Of a DNA stretch of 64,000 bases, positions 16,412 through 24,323 are shown in pieces. A program made the translations under genes and the position numbers. Where the stretch lies: NCBI GenBank assembly GCA_963815775.1, contig CAWFIB010000013.1, forward strand, positions 1 through 64,000, given 5' to 3'. A model generated the notes under the pieces. That model searched no databases and was not told the origin of the DNA. It was given only the letters and a program-made list of their open reading frames with translations. Numbering within the stretch: the first letter of the stretch is position 1; each line of letters opens with the position of its first letter. This DNA comes from CAVVDY01 sp963815775 (GTDB lineage: Bacteria; Acidobacteriota; Terriglobia; Terriglobales; Acidobacteriaceae).

Positions 16412-16430
16412 ATCAGGGTTTCAAAGAGCC

Positions 16431-17090
16431 TCAGTGGTTGTCATAGCCGTGGCCGTGGTGGTTCCCGTTGTTCCCGCGGGCTTGGCCGTAAGCGTCGCGA
16501 TAGCCTTGCATGAAGCCCTCCCGGTACACCTGGTTGTTCGAATTCCTGTAGTACGGGTGGTCGTCCACATCGAAGCGCTTGCCCTGGTTGGCGTCGGCCC
16601 GGCCGGAGTTGATGCCGTCCTGGAAGCCACGCTGGTAATTCGGATTGTTGGCCGTGTTGTAGGGGCCGTTGTGGTAGCCGTCGTTGTCGTAGCCGTCGTT
16701 GTCGTGACCGTCGTTGTCGTGACCGTTGTTGTTGTAGACGTTGTTGTTGTAACCGTTGTTGCCACGCCCCTGGCCATAGGCGCCGCGATAGCCTTGCATG
16801 AAGCCTTCGCGGTAGGCCTGATTGTTCGAGTTCCGATAGTACGGATGCGCGTCCACGTCGAAGCGCTTACCCTGGTTGGCATCGGCACGGCCTGAGTTGA
16901 TGCCGTCCTGGAAGCCGCGCTGGTAGTTGGGGTCGTTGGTATTGGCGCGGTTGTACTGGCCGTACTGCCCGTTGGGGTAGCCGTTGTAGGAGCCGTCATG
17001 GTTATTCCAGCCATGGTTCGGGTTCTGCGCTACCGCAAAGCTAGCTCCAAACAGCAGAACTGAAAGCAATATCGTGCTCGAGAGCTTCAT
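16431..17090 (-). CDS. Secreted Asn/Asp/Gly-rich protein with a duplicated module
   Basis: A 219-residue exported protein. GGAGGTGAAT precedes ATG 17090, followed by a signal peptide (MKLSSTILLSVLLFGASFAV, then AQ). Two nearly identical modules of about 50 residues each contain NPNYQRGFQDGINSGRADA or its variant, then RFDVD-x-HPYYRNSNNQ and YREGFMQGYR-x-AYGQ. They are separated by a linker of Asn, Gly and Asp-His-Asn repeats (GHDNDGHDNDGYDND). The module resembles short exported repeats seen in Acidobacteria, possibly helical hairpins. Function unknown. Confidence 0.75.
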   Translation of the reverse strand: MKLSSTILLSVLLFGASFAVAQNPNHGWNNHDGSYNGYPNGQYGQYNRANTNDPNYQRGFQDGINSGRADANQGKRFDVDAHPYYRNSNNQAYREGFMQGYRGAYGQGRGNNGYNNNVYNNNGHDNDGHDNDGYDNDGYHNGPYNTANNPNYQRGFQDGINSGRADANQGKRFDVDDHPYYRNSNNQVYREGFMQGYRDAYGQARGNNGNHHGHGYDNH

Positions 17091-17259
17091 ATTCACCTCC
17101 GTCGAGAGCCTGCTCATCGCTCCCTATCTGGATGGTTTGAACCCTCTCGTAGCGGCGAAGTTGTCGGATGGCTACGGCTGAATTGTTGAGATTGGTAAAG
17201 CGGCAGATAGGGTATTCACCTGAGGCAGAGCTTCGCAGCTGGCGATGCATGCTAGACGG

Positions 17260-18102
17260 TTACTTCTTCTTCGCCTTCATCATCTCCCATGCTGCATCAG
17301 GGAGCTGGCGACCCAGCAGGCTGAAACTGCTGGCGCCGGCGAGCATCTCGCCGCCATCCATGTAGACCATCTCGCCGTTAATGTAGCCCGCCTGATCACT
17401 GATGAGGAAGGCGCCGAGGTTGGTAATCTCCTCCAGCGTTCCCAGGCGGTGCAACGGATTGTGATCGAGCAGCGCCTTCTCCATTGCAGGCACGGGCAGC
17501 AGGCGCGAGAAGGCGCCTTCGGTGCGAATGGCTCCGGGTGCGATGGCGACGAAGCGAATGCCGCGGCCTCCCCACTCGACCGCAAGGCTGCGGGTCAAAG
17601 ACAGTACTCCCGCCTTGGCTACGGCGCTGGGCACGACATAGGCCGATCCGGTTTCGGCGTAGGTGGTGGCGATGTTGAGCACGACGCCTTTGTGCTTGCC
17701 TTGCAGCCAGCGGCGCCCGCAGGCCATCGTCATGTTGATGGTGCCGTTCAGGACAATGCCAAGCACGGCTTCAAACGCGCGCGGAGACAGTTCCTCGGTT
17801 TTTGCCAGGAAGTTGCCCGCCGCGTTGTTGACCAGCACATCGAGCGGGCCAGTCTCCCACAGCTTGTCGATCATTCCCTCAACTGCATCGCGGTCGCGCA
17901 CATCGCAGACGAAACCTTCAATCTGGCCATCCGTGGCCGCGCCCAGCTCATTCGTTGTTCTCTCGATGACGTCGGCGCGACGCCCACAAATGAAGAGCGC
18001 AGCTCCAAGCTGCAGGAAACGCTCGGCCATGGCGCGGCCAATTCCCGTGCCACCGCCGGTGATGAGGATGCGTTTGTGTCTCAGCAGGTCGTTGGTGAAC
18101 AT
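17260..18102 (-). CDS. SDR oxidoreductase, 2,4-dienoyl-CoA reductase-like
   Basis: A 280-residue Rossmann-fold enzyme. Cofactor site: LITGGGTGIGRAMAERF; structural motif NNAAGNF; end EMVYMDGGEML. The usual catalytic YxxxK is SAVAK here, i.e. the Tyr is replaced, as in the NADPH-dependent 2,4-dienoyl-CoA reductases of the SDR family, whose RHLAVEWG segment also corresponds to RSLAVEWGGRGIR here. That suggests a role in beta-oxidation of unsaturated fatty acids. It is 6 bases downstream of cobO on the same strand, so possibly co-transcribed although functionally unrelated. Confidence 0.82.
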   Translation of the reverse strand: MFTNDLLRHKRILITGGGTGIGRAMAERFLQLGAALFICGRRADVIERTTNELGAATDGQIEGFVCDVRDRDAVEGMIDKLWETGPLDVLVNNAAGNFLAKTEELSPRAFEAVLGIVLNGTINMTMACGRRWLQGKHKGVVLNIATTYAETGSAYVVPSAVAKAGVLSLTRSLAVEWGGRGIRFVAIAPGAIRTEGAFSRLLPVPAMEKALLDHNPLHRLGTLEEITNLGAFLISDQAGYINGEMVYMDGGEMLAGASSFSLLGRQLPDAAWEMMKAKKK

Positions 18103-18108
18103 GGAGGT

Positions 18109-18645
18109 CTAGTACTCGATTCCTCGTTGCGCTTCGATGCCCTTGGTGTAGGCGTGCTTCACTTCCTTCATCTCGGTAACGGTATCGGCGATCTCGACGA
18201 TGCTGGGATGGGCGTTGCGTCCCGTCAGGATCACGTGTACCATGTCAGGCTTCTTGCTCAGCGTCGCCACCACCTTGGCTGGGTCGAGCATCTTGTAGCC
18301 GATGGCGTAGTTGATCTCGTCGAGTATAACGAGGTCCCACTGCCCCGAAAGAATGGCCTGCTCCGCCTCAGTCCAGGCTTCTTCCACCAGGCGCACGTCC
18401 TCGGGATCGGTCTCTGCGCCGCCGACCTTCACGAAACCGCGGCCCATCTGCTTCATCACGAACTTGTCGCCGAACGCTTTGACCGCGTCGAGCTCGCCAT
18501 AATGCCATGAGCCTTTGAGAAACTGCAGCATCAGGACCTTCATGCCATTGCCCACGGCACGCAAGCCGGTGCCCATCGCGGCGGTGGTTTTGCCCTTGCC
18601 CGGGCCGGTGTTGACGATAATCAGTCCGCGACGGACATCGGACAT
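18109..18645 (-). CDS. cobO: Cob(I)yrinic acid a,c-diamide adenosyltransferase
   Basis: A 178-residue P-loop ATPase of the CobO/BtuR type, which transfers the 5'-deoxyadenosyl group of ATP to reduced corrinoid in adenosylcobalamin synthesis or salvage. The motifs are NTGPGKGKTTAAMGTGLRA (Walker A), VLMLQFLKG, and WDLVILDEINYAI (Walker B region). The ATG at 18645 has CAGGAG upstream; a longer frame to 18681 lacks this. No other cobalamin genes are in the window, so salvage is possible. Confidence 0.92.
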   Translation of the reverse strand: MSDVRRGLIIVNTGPGKGKTTAAMGTGLRAVGNGMKVLMLQFLKGSWHYGELDAVKAFGDKFVMKQMGRGFVKVGGAETDPEDVRLVEEAWTEAEQAILSGQWDLVILDEINYAIGYKMLDPAKVVATLSKKPDMVHVILTGRNAHPSIVEIADTVTEMKEVKHAYTKGIEAQRGIEY

Positions 18646-18728
18646 GTATAGGACTCCTGTGTGGACTTGCGCGTACTGCACGGCTCGCGGAGTACGCGAA
18701 CAGACATGCTAGCAGGTTGCGGGCCTGC

Positions 18729-18836
18729 TTAACGATGATGCGGCCGGTGACGGTTCGTCAGCTCATTGTCAATGATTATGCTTAGCAAGAGCACGATCAG
18801 TGCGGCACAATAGATTGCGATTCCTGCGATCCACAT
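18729..18836 (-). CDS. Possible 35-aa single-pass membrane protein
   Basis: The ATG at 18836 has TGAGGAACGAT just upstream. The frame gives MWIAGIAIYCAALIVLLLSI, then IIDNELTNRHRPHHR and a stop: one membrane helix and a basic His/Arg tail. It sits between hemY and cobO on the same strand. The evidence is RBS plus composition only; no homologue recognised. Confidence 0.45.
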   Translation of the reverse strand: MWIAGIAIYCAALIVLLLSIIIDNELTNRHRPHHR

Positions 18837-18961
18837 ATCGTTCCTCAGGACCGATACTCAGGCCCTGATTCAAGGGTAGGAGCATAGCCTGAGGAATGCA
18901 GTGATGGCGCGCACAGGTGTTCGGCCCGTGCGGACCGGGAGGGAAGACGGGGCCGGCGTGT

Positions 18962-20386
18962 TTAGGTAGTGCTCCGGGCCGCCGTTTCGACCGGGGCGGC
19001 CAAAATCGCAGCCGCGGCCTGTTGCCCGCTGCGAACGCAATCCGGCACGCCGATGCCGTGGAAGGCGTTGCCGGCGATGGCGAGTCCCGCAATGTCGGAT
19101 ACACGCTTTTCAATGCGCTCGACGCGCGCAATGTGCCCGGATTCGTACTGGGCCATGGCTCCGCGCCAGCGATAGACGCGCGAAAAGATGGGTCTCGCGC
19201 TGAGCTTGACGATTTTCGACAGCTCCGAGCGGACGGTCTGCACTATCTCCTCATCCGAAAGCGACAGAATCGCCTCATCGCGGGCGCCGCCCAGAAAACA
19301 GCGCAGGATCCCCTTCTTCGCCGGCGCGCGGTGCGGAAACTTATTATGCACGAAGGTACAGGCCAGCATGCGCGTTCCCTCGCTCCGTGGGACTAGGAAG
19401 CCGAACCCCGGAGGCAGGTGCTTTAGCTGCTCCAGGTAGTATCCCAGCGTGACGGTCACCGACGAGCTGTACGTGATGCCGAGAAGATCGGCCGCCAACT
19501 CGCCATCGACCGCCTCAAGCAGCACCCCCGCCATATTGGCCGGCGTAGCTAGTACCACAGCGTCGTAGTACTGGTCCTCCCCCATCTCGATGGCAACGCG
19601 CCAACCGCCATTGGGCCGATAGACACTGCGCACACGCGTACGCAGCCGAATGGCTCCAGGATCAAGCCGCGACGTGATGGCATCCACCAACTGCTGCATG
19701 CCGTCCTTGAGCGAGCTGAACAGTGGCCGCGCCGGCTGTTTCCTGGCGGCCGCCATCTTCTTATGCGCGGCGAGCATGGCGCGGCTCAAGCTGCCGTACT
19801 TTTCCTCCATCTCGACAAAGCGCGGCAAAACAGCACGCGCGCTGAGCTTGTTGGCATCGCCGCCATACACGCCGGACAACAGCGGATCAGCAAGCCGCTC
19901 TACCACCTCACTGCCAAAATGCCGCTCCACCAGCTCACCCACCGTCTCATCACCTGCCATGGAGCGGGGAGGATGAAGCAGCTCCTGTGCCATGCGCAGC
20001 TTGGTGCCCCAGGAGAACAGCGGGGACAGCGCGGTAGGAACGACCTTGGTCGGCACCATAAACATAAGGCCATCAGGCATGGCGATCAGCTTGCCATGTA
20101 CCACAATGTAGGTCTTACGTTGCGCGTCGTTCGAGCCGATGATCTGGTCCCCCAGGCCAAGCTCCTTGCAGAGCATCGCCGCCCAGGGCTTCTCGGTGAG
20201 AAAGGAGTCCGGCCCGGCTTCCACCAGGCAACCCTCGACGCGCTCCGAGCAGAGCGAGCCGCCCAGCCGATTGCTGCTTTCGAAGAGCGTGTACTCGATC
20301 GGCGCGCCGTCTTTACGAGCTTTGGCCAGGTGATAGGCTGCACTGAGGCCGGAGATGCCTCCGCCGATGATGGCAATCCGCTTCAT
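18962..20386 (-). CDS. hemY: Protoporphyrinogen/coproporphyrinogen oxidase, HemY type
   Basis: A 474-residue FAD enzyme that oxidises a porphyrinogen to a porphyrin with oxygen. Dinucleotide site: RIAIIGGGISGLSAAYHLAK. Also present are the family segments RLGGSLCSERVEGCLVEAGP and DSFLTEKPWA near the N-terminus, and the C-terminal FAD motif IAGLAIAGNAFHGIGVPDCV. It is the last gene of hemE-hemH-hemY, starting 3 bases after the hemH stop. The gene order is that of Bacillus, where the substrate is coproporphyrinogen III; which substrate applies here cannot be read from this sequence alone. Confidence 0.92.
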   Translation of the reverse strand: MKRIAIIGGGISGLSAAYHLAKARKDGAPIEYTLFESSNRLGGSLCSERVEGCLVEAGPDSFLTEKPWAAMLCKELGLGDQIIGSNDAQRKTYIVVHGKLIAMPDGLMFMVPTKVVPTALSPLFSWGTKLRMAQELLHPPRSMAGDETVGELVERHFGSEVVERLADPLLSGVYGGDANKLSARAVLPRFVEMEEKYGSLSRAMLAAHKKMAAARKQPARPLFSSLKDGMQQLVDAITSRLDPGAIRLRTRVRSVYRPNGGWRVAIEMGEDQYYDAVVLATPANMAGVLLEAVDGELAADLLGITYSSSVTVTLGYYLEQLKHLPPGFGFLVPRSEGTRMLACTFVHNKFPHRAPAKKGILRCFLGGARDEAILSLSDEEIVQTVRSELSKIVKLSARPIFSRVYRWRGAMAQYESGHIARVERIEKRVSDIAGLAIAGNAFHGIGVPDCVRSGQQAAAAILAAPVETAARSTT

Positions 20387-20389
20387 GCT

Positions 20390-21313
20390 TCAGGCGTTCA
20401 CTTTCACGGAAACACCGCTGGAAAGGCGGCGCAGACGCTCGCGCGCCAGCCCGGCTACTGCCTGAATGAATGCCGGCGAGTCGTTGAGCGATTCGGCGCG
20501 ATACAGCTTCATGCCATGCTGGGCGGCAAAGTCCTTAAACAGGATATCAACATCGAACAGGATTTCGACGTGATCGCAGACGAAGCCAATCGGTTGCAGG
20601 AAGACTGTGGTGTGACCGGCTTTGCGTAGTCCCACAATCGTATCCTCCACTGTGGGACCAAGCCACTCACCCCCGGACATCCCCTGGCTCTGGAAGGCGA
20701 AATGCCAGTGGCCAATTTCGGGAACCTGCGCCGCAACCAGCGCCGCCGTCTCGCGCGTCTGCACTTCGTAGGGATCGCCCTCGGTAATAGTGCGCTTGGG
20801 CACGCTGTGCGCGGTGAACAGCACCGGGATATCATGCCCCTCGGTTGCCCGCGCCTGCGTCCAACCGGCGCGCAGCTTCTCGGCGAACGCTTTAATCAGC
20901 GCCGGATTATCGTGCCATTCCTCAACAAAATCGATGCTGAACGGCGCCTGCTGCCCAAACAAGACCTGCTTGTACAGCCCAACGCTGGTACGCGAATTAT
21001 GTGGCGCCAGGCAAATCGCAACCGTATGTCCCACATTGTCGGCAGTCATGCGTTGCAGGGTATCGGCAATAAACGGATGCCAGTTGCGCATGCCGACATA
21101 GGTGGGAACGCCTAACTCGCGCTCGACTCCCGCAGCCTGGGCCTGTGTCAGGCGGGTGAGCGGCGAGCTGCCGATCAACGAATAGCGGTGCTGCACCTCG
21201 CGCACCACGGCTTCCGCCATCGGGCGGCCGCGCGAGATGTTCTGCAGAAACTCGGGGACGTCCTCCACCCGCTCCGGGCTGCCATGCGCGATGACCAGCA
21301 CAGCCTGCTTCAT
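20390..21313 (-). CDS. hemH: Ferrochelatase
   Basis: A 307-residue chelatase that inserts Fe(II) into a porphyrin (protoporphyrin IX or coproporphyrin III). Typical segments are VLVIAHGSPE at the N-terminus, GMRNWHPFIADTL, PVLFTAHSVPKRTI with the catalytic His, FAFQSQGMSGGEWLGP and VFLQPIGFVCDHVEILFD with Glu. Short relative to the E. coli type and without a C-terminal extension. Its ATG overlaps the hemE stop (ATGA), so the two are translationally coupled. Confidence 0.94.
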   Translation of the reverse strand: MKQAVLVIAHGSPERVEDVPEFLQNISRGRPMAEAVVREVQHRYSLIGSSPLTRLTQAQAAGVERELGVPTYVGMRNWHPFIADTLQRMTADNVGHTVAICLAPHNSRTSVGLYKQVLFGQQAPFSIDFVEEWHDNPALIKAFAEKLRAGWTQARATEGHDIPVLFTAHSVPKRTITEGDPYEVQTRETAALVAAQVPEIGHWHFAFQSQGMSGGEWLGPTVEDTIVGLRKAGHTTVFLQPIGFVCDHVEILFDVDILFKDFAAQHGMKLYRAESLNDSPAFIQAVAGLARERLRRLSSGVSVKVNA

Positions 21314-22368
21314 AGCGTAACTCCAGGTGTGGCCGAGGCCGAGAATTCATGAACAAACTGCGCCAGGTTCTTTACGTTGTCCACCGGCGTGTGCGGCAGA
21401 ATTCCGTGGCCCAGATTAAAGATATGCCCGGGCCTCCCATCGGCCAGGCGCAGGATGTGTTCGGCGCGGCCCTTCACTTCGCGCCATGAGGCGAAGAGAG
21501 CTACCGGATCCAGATTTCCCTGCACCGCGTGATGGTGCCCAACCGTCTTCCAGCCTTCGTCAAGCGGAATCCGCCAGTCGAGCCCAATGACCTCGGCTCC
21601 CGTCTCCGACATGGACGGCAGCAACGTGGCGCTATCGGTCCCAAAATAGATGATGGGCACGCCGGTTTCTTTCTGCAGGCGCTTGATGAGCTGCGTGGTG
21701 GGCAGTAAGGCATAACGGCGATAGTCTTCGACGCTGAGGCAACCGGCCCAGCTATCGAAAATCTGCACCACATCGGCACCGGCACGAACTTGCGCGGCCG
21801 TGTATTCGGCAAGCACGGTGACCAGCTTGTCGACCAGCTCCTCCCAAACCTCGGGCGCGTTGTACATCAGCTTCTTCACTTCGATGTAGTGCCGCGAGCC
21901 GCCGCCCTCGACCATGTAGCTGGCCAGGGTGAAGGGCGCGCCGCAAAAGCCGATGACCGGCAGCTTCTCGCCGAAGTGCTTTGCCACCAGCGCCACGGCG
22001 TCGGCCACGTAGCCAAGCTCGGCCGCCCGGTCGCTGCGCAGGGTCTTGACCTCGGCGGCGGTGCGAAGCGGCTTCTCGATCACCGGGCCTTCGCCGGCTT
22101 CGAAGCGGAACGCCATCCCCATGACCTCCAGCGGCAGCAGCAGGTCGGCAAAGATGATGGCCGCGTCGACGTTCAGGTACTCCGCGGCGGTGATGGTGAC
22201 CTCGGCGGCGACCTCGGGCTTCTTGCAGATCTCCACCAGCGAGTAGTGCTTGCGCACCTCGCGGTACTCCTTCATATAGCGGCCTGCCTGGCGCATGAAC
22301 CAGACGGGCGTCGCCTCCACGGGCTGGCGGCGGCAGGCGCGTACAAACAGCGAATCGGGTGCGGCCAT
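21310..22368 (-). CDS. hemE: Uroporphyrinogen decarboxylase
   Basis: A 352-residue enzyme that removes four carboxyl groups from uroporphyrinogen III to give coproporphyrinogen III. The hallmark VWFMRQAGRYMKEYR is near the N-terminus. Also seen are NVDAAIIFADLLLPLEVMG, GFCGAPFTLASYMVEGGGS and IFDSWAGCLS, with a Gly-His at the end (FNLGHGILPHTPVDN). ATG 22368 (MAAPDSLFVRACR) is the family-consistent start; a longer frame runs back into the divergent promoter region. First gene of the hem operon, divergent from the MFS exporter. Confidence 0.94.
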   Translation of the reverse strand: MAAPDSLFVRACRRQPVEATPVWFMRQAGRYMKEYREVRKHYSLVEICKKPEVAAEVTITAAEYLNVDAAIIFADLLLPLEVMGMAFRFEAGEGPVIEKPLRTAAEVKTLRSDRAAELGYVADAVALVAKHFGEKLPVIGFCGAPFTLASYMVEGGGSRHYIEVKKLMYNAPEVWEELVDKLVTVLAEYTAAQVRAGADVVQIFDSWAGCLSVEDYRRYALLPTTQLIKRLQKETGVPIIYFGTDSATLLPSMSETGAEVIGLDWRIPLDEGWKTVGHHHAVQGNLDPVALFASWREVKGRAEHILRLADGRPGHIFNLGHGILPHTPVDNVKNLAQFVHEFSASATPGVTL

Positions 22369-22540
22369 AGAAACATTACTGTAGCAAACATGGTCACGTC
22401 GGGGTGTGACTCGAGTCACAGGCGGCCCGTTCGCCTTTCCTGAAAGGCAAATTCCCCCGGCCAGCGATAACCCCCAGCTTGTGCGGCGCATCACCGATTT
22501 CCGCCCGCCGAACTTCCTAGAATCGCCTCAGATTCCCGAC

Positions 22541-24163
22541 ATGTCCGCCGTGTCTGCCAAGCCCGTCAACCCGTGGGTCGTGACCACCGCCGTGATGCTG
22601 GCCACGTTCATGGAGATCCTCGACACCACCGTGGTCAACGTGTCGGTCCCCCACATGGCCGGCAATCTGGGCGCGACGGTGGAGGAAGGCACATGGGTCG
22701 TCACTTCATACCTGGTGTCGAACGCCATCATCCTGCCCATGGCGGGGTGGCTAGCCAATCGCTTTGGGCGCCGCCGCATGCTGATGATGTGCGTGGGTGG
22801 ATTCACCCTTACTTCGCTGCTGTGCGGGATGGCGACTTCGCTCGACATGCTGATCCTCTTCCGGGTACTTCAGGGGCTCACCGGCGGAGGCCTTCAGCCT
22901 ATGTCGCAGGCGGTGCTACTGGAAACCTTCCCGCCCAGCAAGCACGGCACAGCCATGGCGGCGTTTGGCCTGGGCATCATCCTGGCGCCCATCCTCGGGC
23001 CGACGCTGGGCGGCTACATCACCGACAACTTTACTTGGCGCTGGATTTTCTACCTCAATCTGCCGGTCGGCCTGTTCTCTCTGCTCATGATCAACGCCTT
23101 CATACGCGATCCGTCCTACATCCGTAAGCAGGGCAAAGGCGGCGTCGATCTGTGGGGCATCGGGTTCCTCGCGCTCGGCTTCGGCATGTTGCAGGTGGTG
23201 CTCGATCGCGGCCAGCAAAAGGACTGGTTCGGCAGCACGCAGATCCGGATCATGGCGTTCCTTTGCGTCGTCGGCCTGGTTGCCATGGTGATCCGCGAGC
23301 TGACCGCGAAGAACCCCATCGTCGACCTGCGCGTGCTCAGGGACCGTACCTTCAGTGCGGGCGTGTTCATCATGACCATGTTGGGCTTTGTGCTCTACGC
23401 CAGCCTGATGCTTTTGCCCATCTTCCTGCAGACGCTGCTGGGTTATCCGGCGCTGGAATCAGGTCTGGCGCTTTCGCCTCGCGGTATCGGCTCGCTTGTC
23501 ATGATGCCGATCGTCGGCCAACTCACCAACCGCTATGATCCGCGCAAACTCATCTTTGTCGGCATGGTGGTGGGCGGCTGGACCATGATCGACCTCTCAC
23601 ACCTCAACCTGAACACCGGCTACTGGGACATCTTCTGGCCCCAGGTAATTCAGGGCGCGGCCATGGCGTTTCTGTTCATCCCGTTGATGGCGGTGAGCAT
23701 GTCGGGCATTTCCAAAGAGCGGATGGGCAACGCCACCAGCATCTACAACCTGATGCGCAACATCGGCGGCAGCTTCGGCATTGCGACCATGACCACCTTC
23801 CTGGCACGTCGCAGCCAGGTCCACCAGAACCAGATGGTCAGCCACGTCACCGTGTTCGATCACAACACCCAGAACATGTGGCTAGGGATGAAGAGCTGGT
23901 TTGAGTTGCAAGGGTCGAACTCGGTAGAAGCTTCACGCAAGGCCCTGGCAGCGATGTACGGCATGGTGCAGCAGCAGGCGATGATGCTGTCGTTCGTCGA
24001 GGCGTTCTGGGTGATGGGAATAATTTTCTTCTGCATGGTTCCGTTGTTGCTACTGTTGCGGAACCCGCGAGACCTGCATCCGCACGAGCCGAAGGTGAAG
24101 CGGCGGGTGGAAGTTGTGGCGCGACCTGAGCCGGAACGCGAGTTGGTGGGAGCGCTGGATTAG
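22541..24163 (+). CDS. DHA2-family MFS drug exporter (EmrB/QacA type)
   Basis: A 540-residue inner membrane proton antiporter with about 14 predicted membrane helices. Family marks: MEILDTTVVNVSVPHMAGNL (helix 1, with the conserved Asp), TSYLVSNAIILPMAGWLANR and GRRRM (motif A), and GLGIILAPILGPTLGGYITD (motif C of antiporters). EmrB proteins normally work with an EmrA membrane-fusion partner and an outer membrane channel; neither is adjacent. ATG 22541 (MSAVSAKPVNP) is preferred over an upstream in-frame start at 22406 lacking similarity. Confidence 0.9.
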   Translation: MSAVSAKPVNPWVVTTAVMLATFMEILDTTVVNVSVPHMAGNLGATVEEGTWVVTSYLVSNAIILPMAGWLANRFGRRRMLMMCVGGFTLTSLLCGMATSLDMLILFRVLQGLTGGGLQPMSQAVLLETFPPSKHGTAMAAFGLGIILAPILGPTLGGYITDNFTWRWIFYLNLPVGLFSLLMINAFIRDPSYIRKQGKGGVDLWGIGFLALGFGMLQVVLDRGQQKDWFGSTQIRIMAFLCVVGLVAMVIRELTAKNPIVDLRVLRDRTFSAGVFIMTMLGFVLYASLMLLPIFLQTLLGYPALESGLALSPRGIGSLVMMPIVGQLTNRYDPRKLIFVGMVVGGWTMIDLSHLNLNTGYWDIFWPQVIQGAAMAFLFIPLMAVSMSGISKERMGNATSIYNLMRNIGGSFGIATMTTFLARRSQVHQNQMVSHVTVFDHNTQNMWLGMKSWFELQGSNSVEASRKALAAMYGMVQQQAMMLSFVEAFWVMGIIFFCMVPLLLLLRNPRDLHPHEPKVKRRVEVVARPEPERELVGALD

Positions 24164-24323
24164 AAGGTGATGCGGCAGGGTGGATGGGGTGACTGCCCCC
24201 CCTTGACTTCCGACTCATTCCAAGCACAGCAACGAGCACGCAGCTGGCGCAATCAGGTTGGCGGCACAGCGCTGCGCCGGACAATTTTGCTACTCTTTGA
24301 TCGGCTTGGAGTAAAGTAAGGTC

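Noticed and set aside
16670..16760. Short tandem units (TCGTTGTCG-like) as a possible CRISPR or satellite
   Set aside because: They are the codons of Asn/Asp/Gly-rich repeats within the secreted protein gene, with no spacers.
17245..18510. A 421-codon plus-strand frame
   Set aside because: It is antisense to the SDR and cobO genes, both with full family motifs, and crosses their gap.
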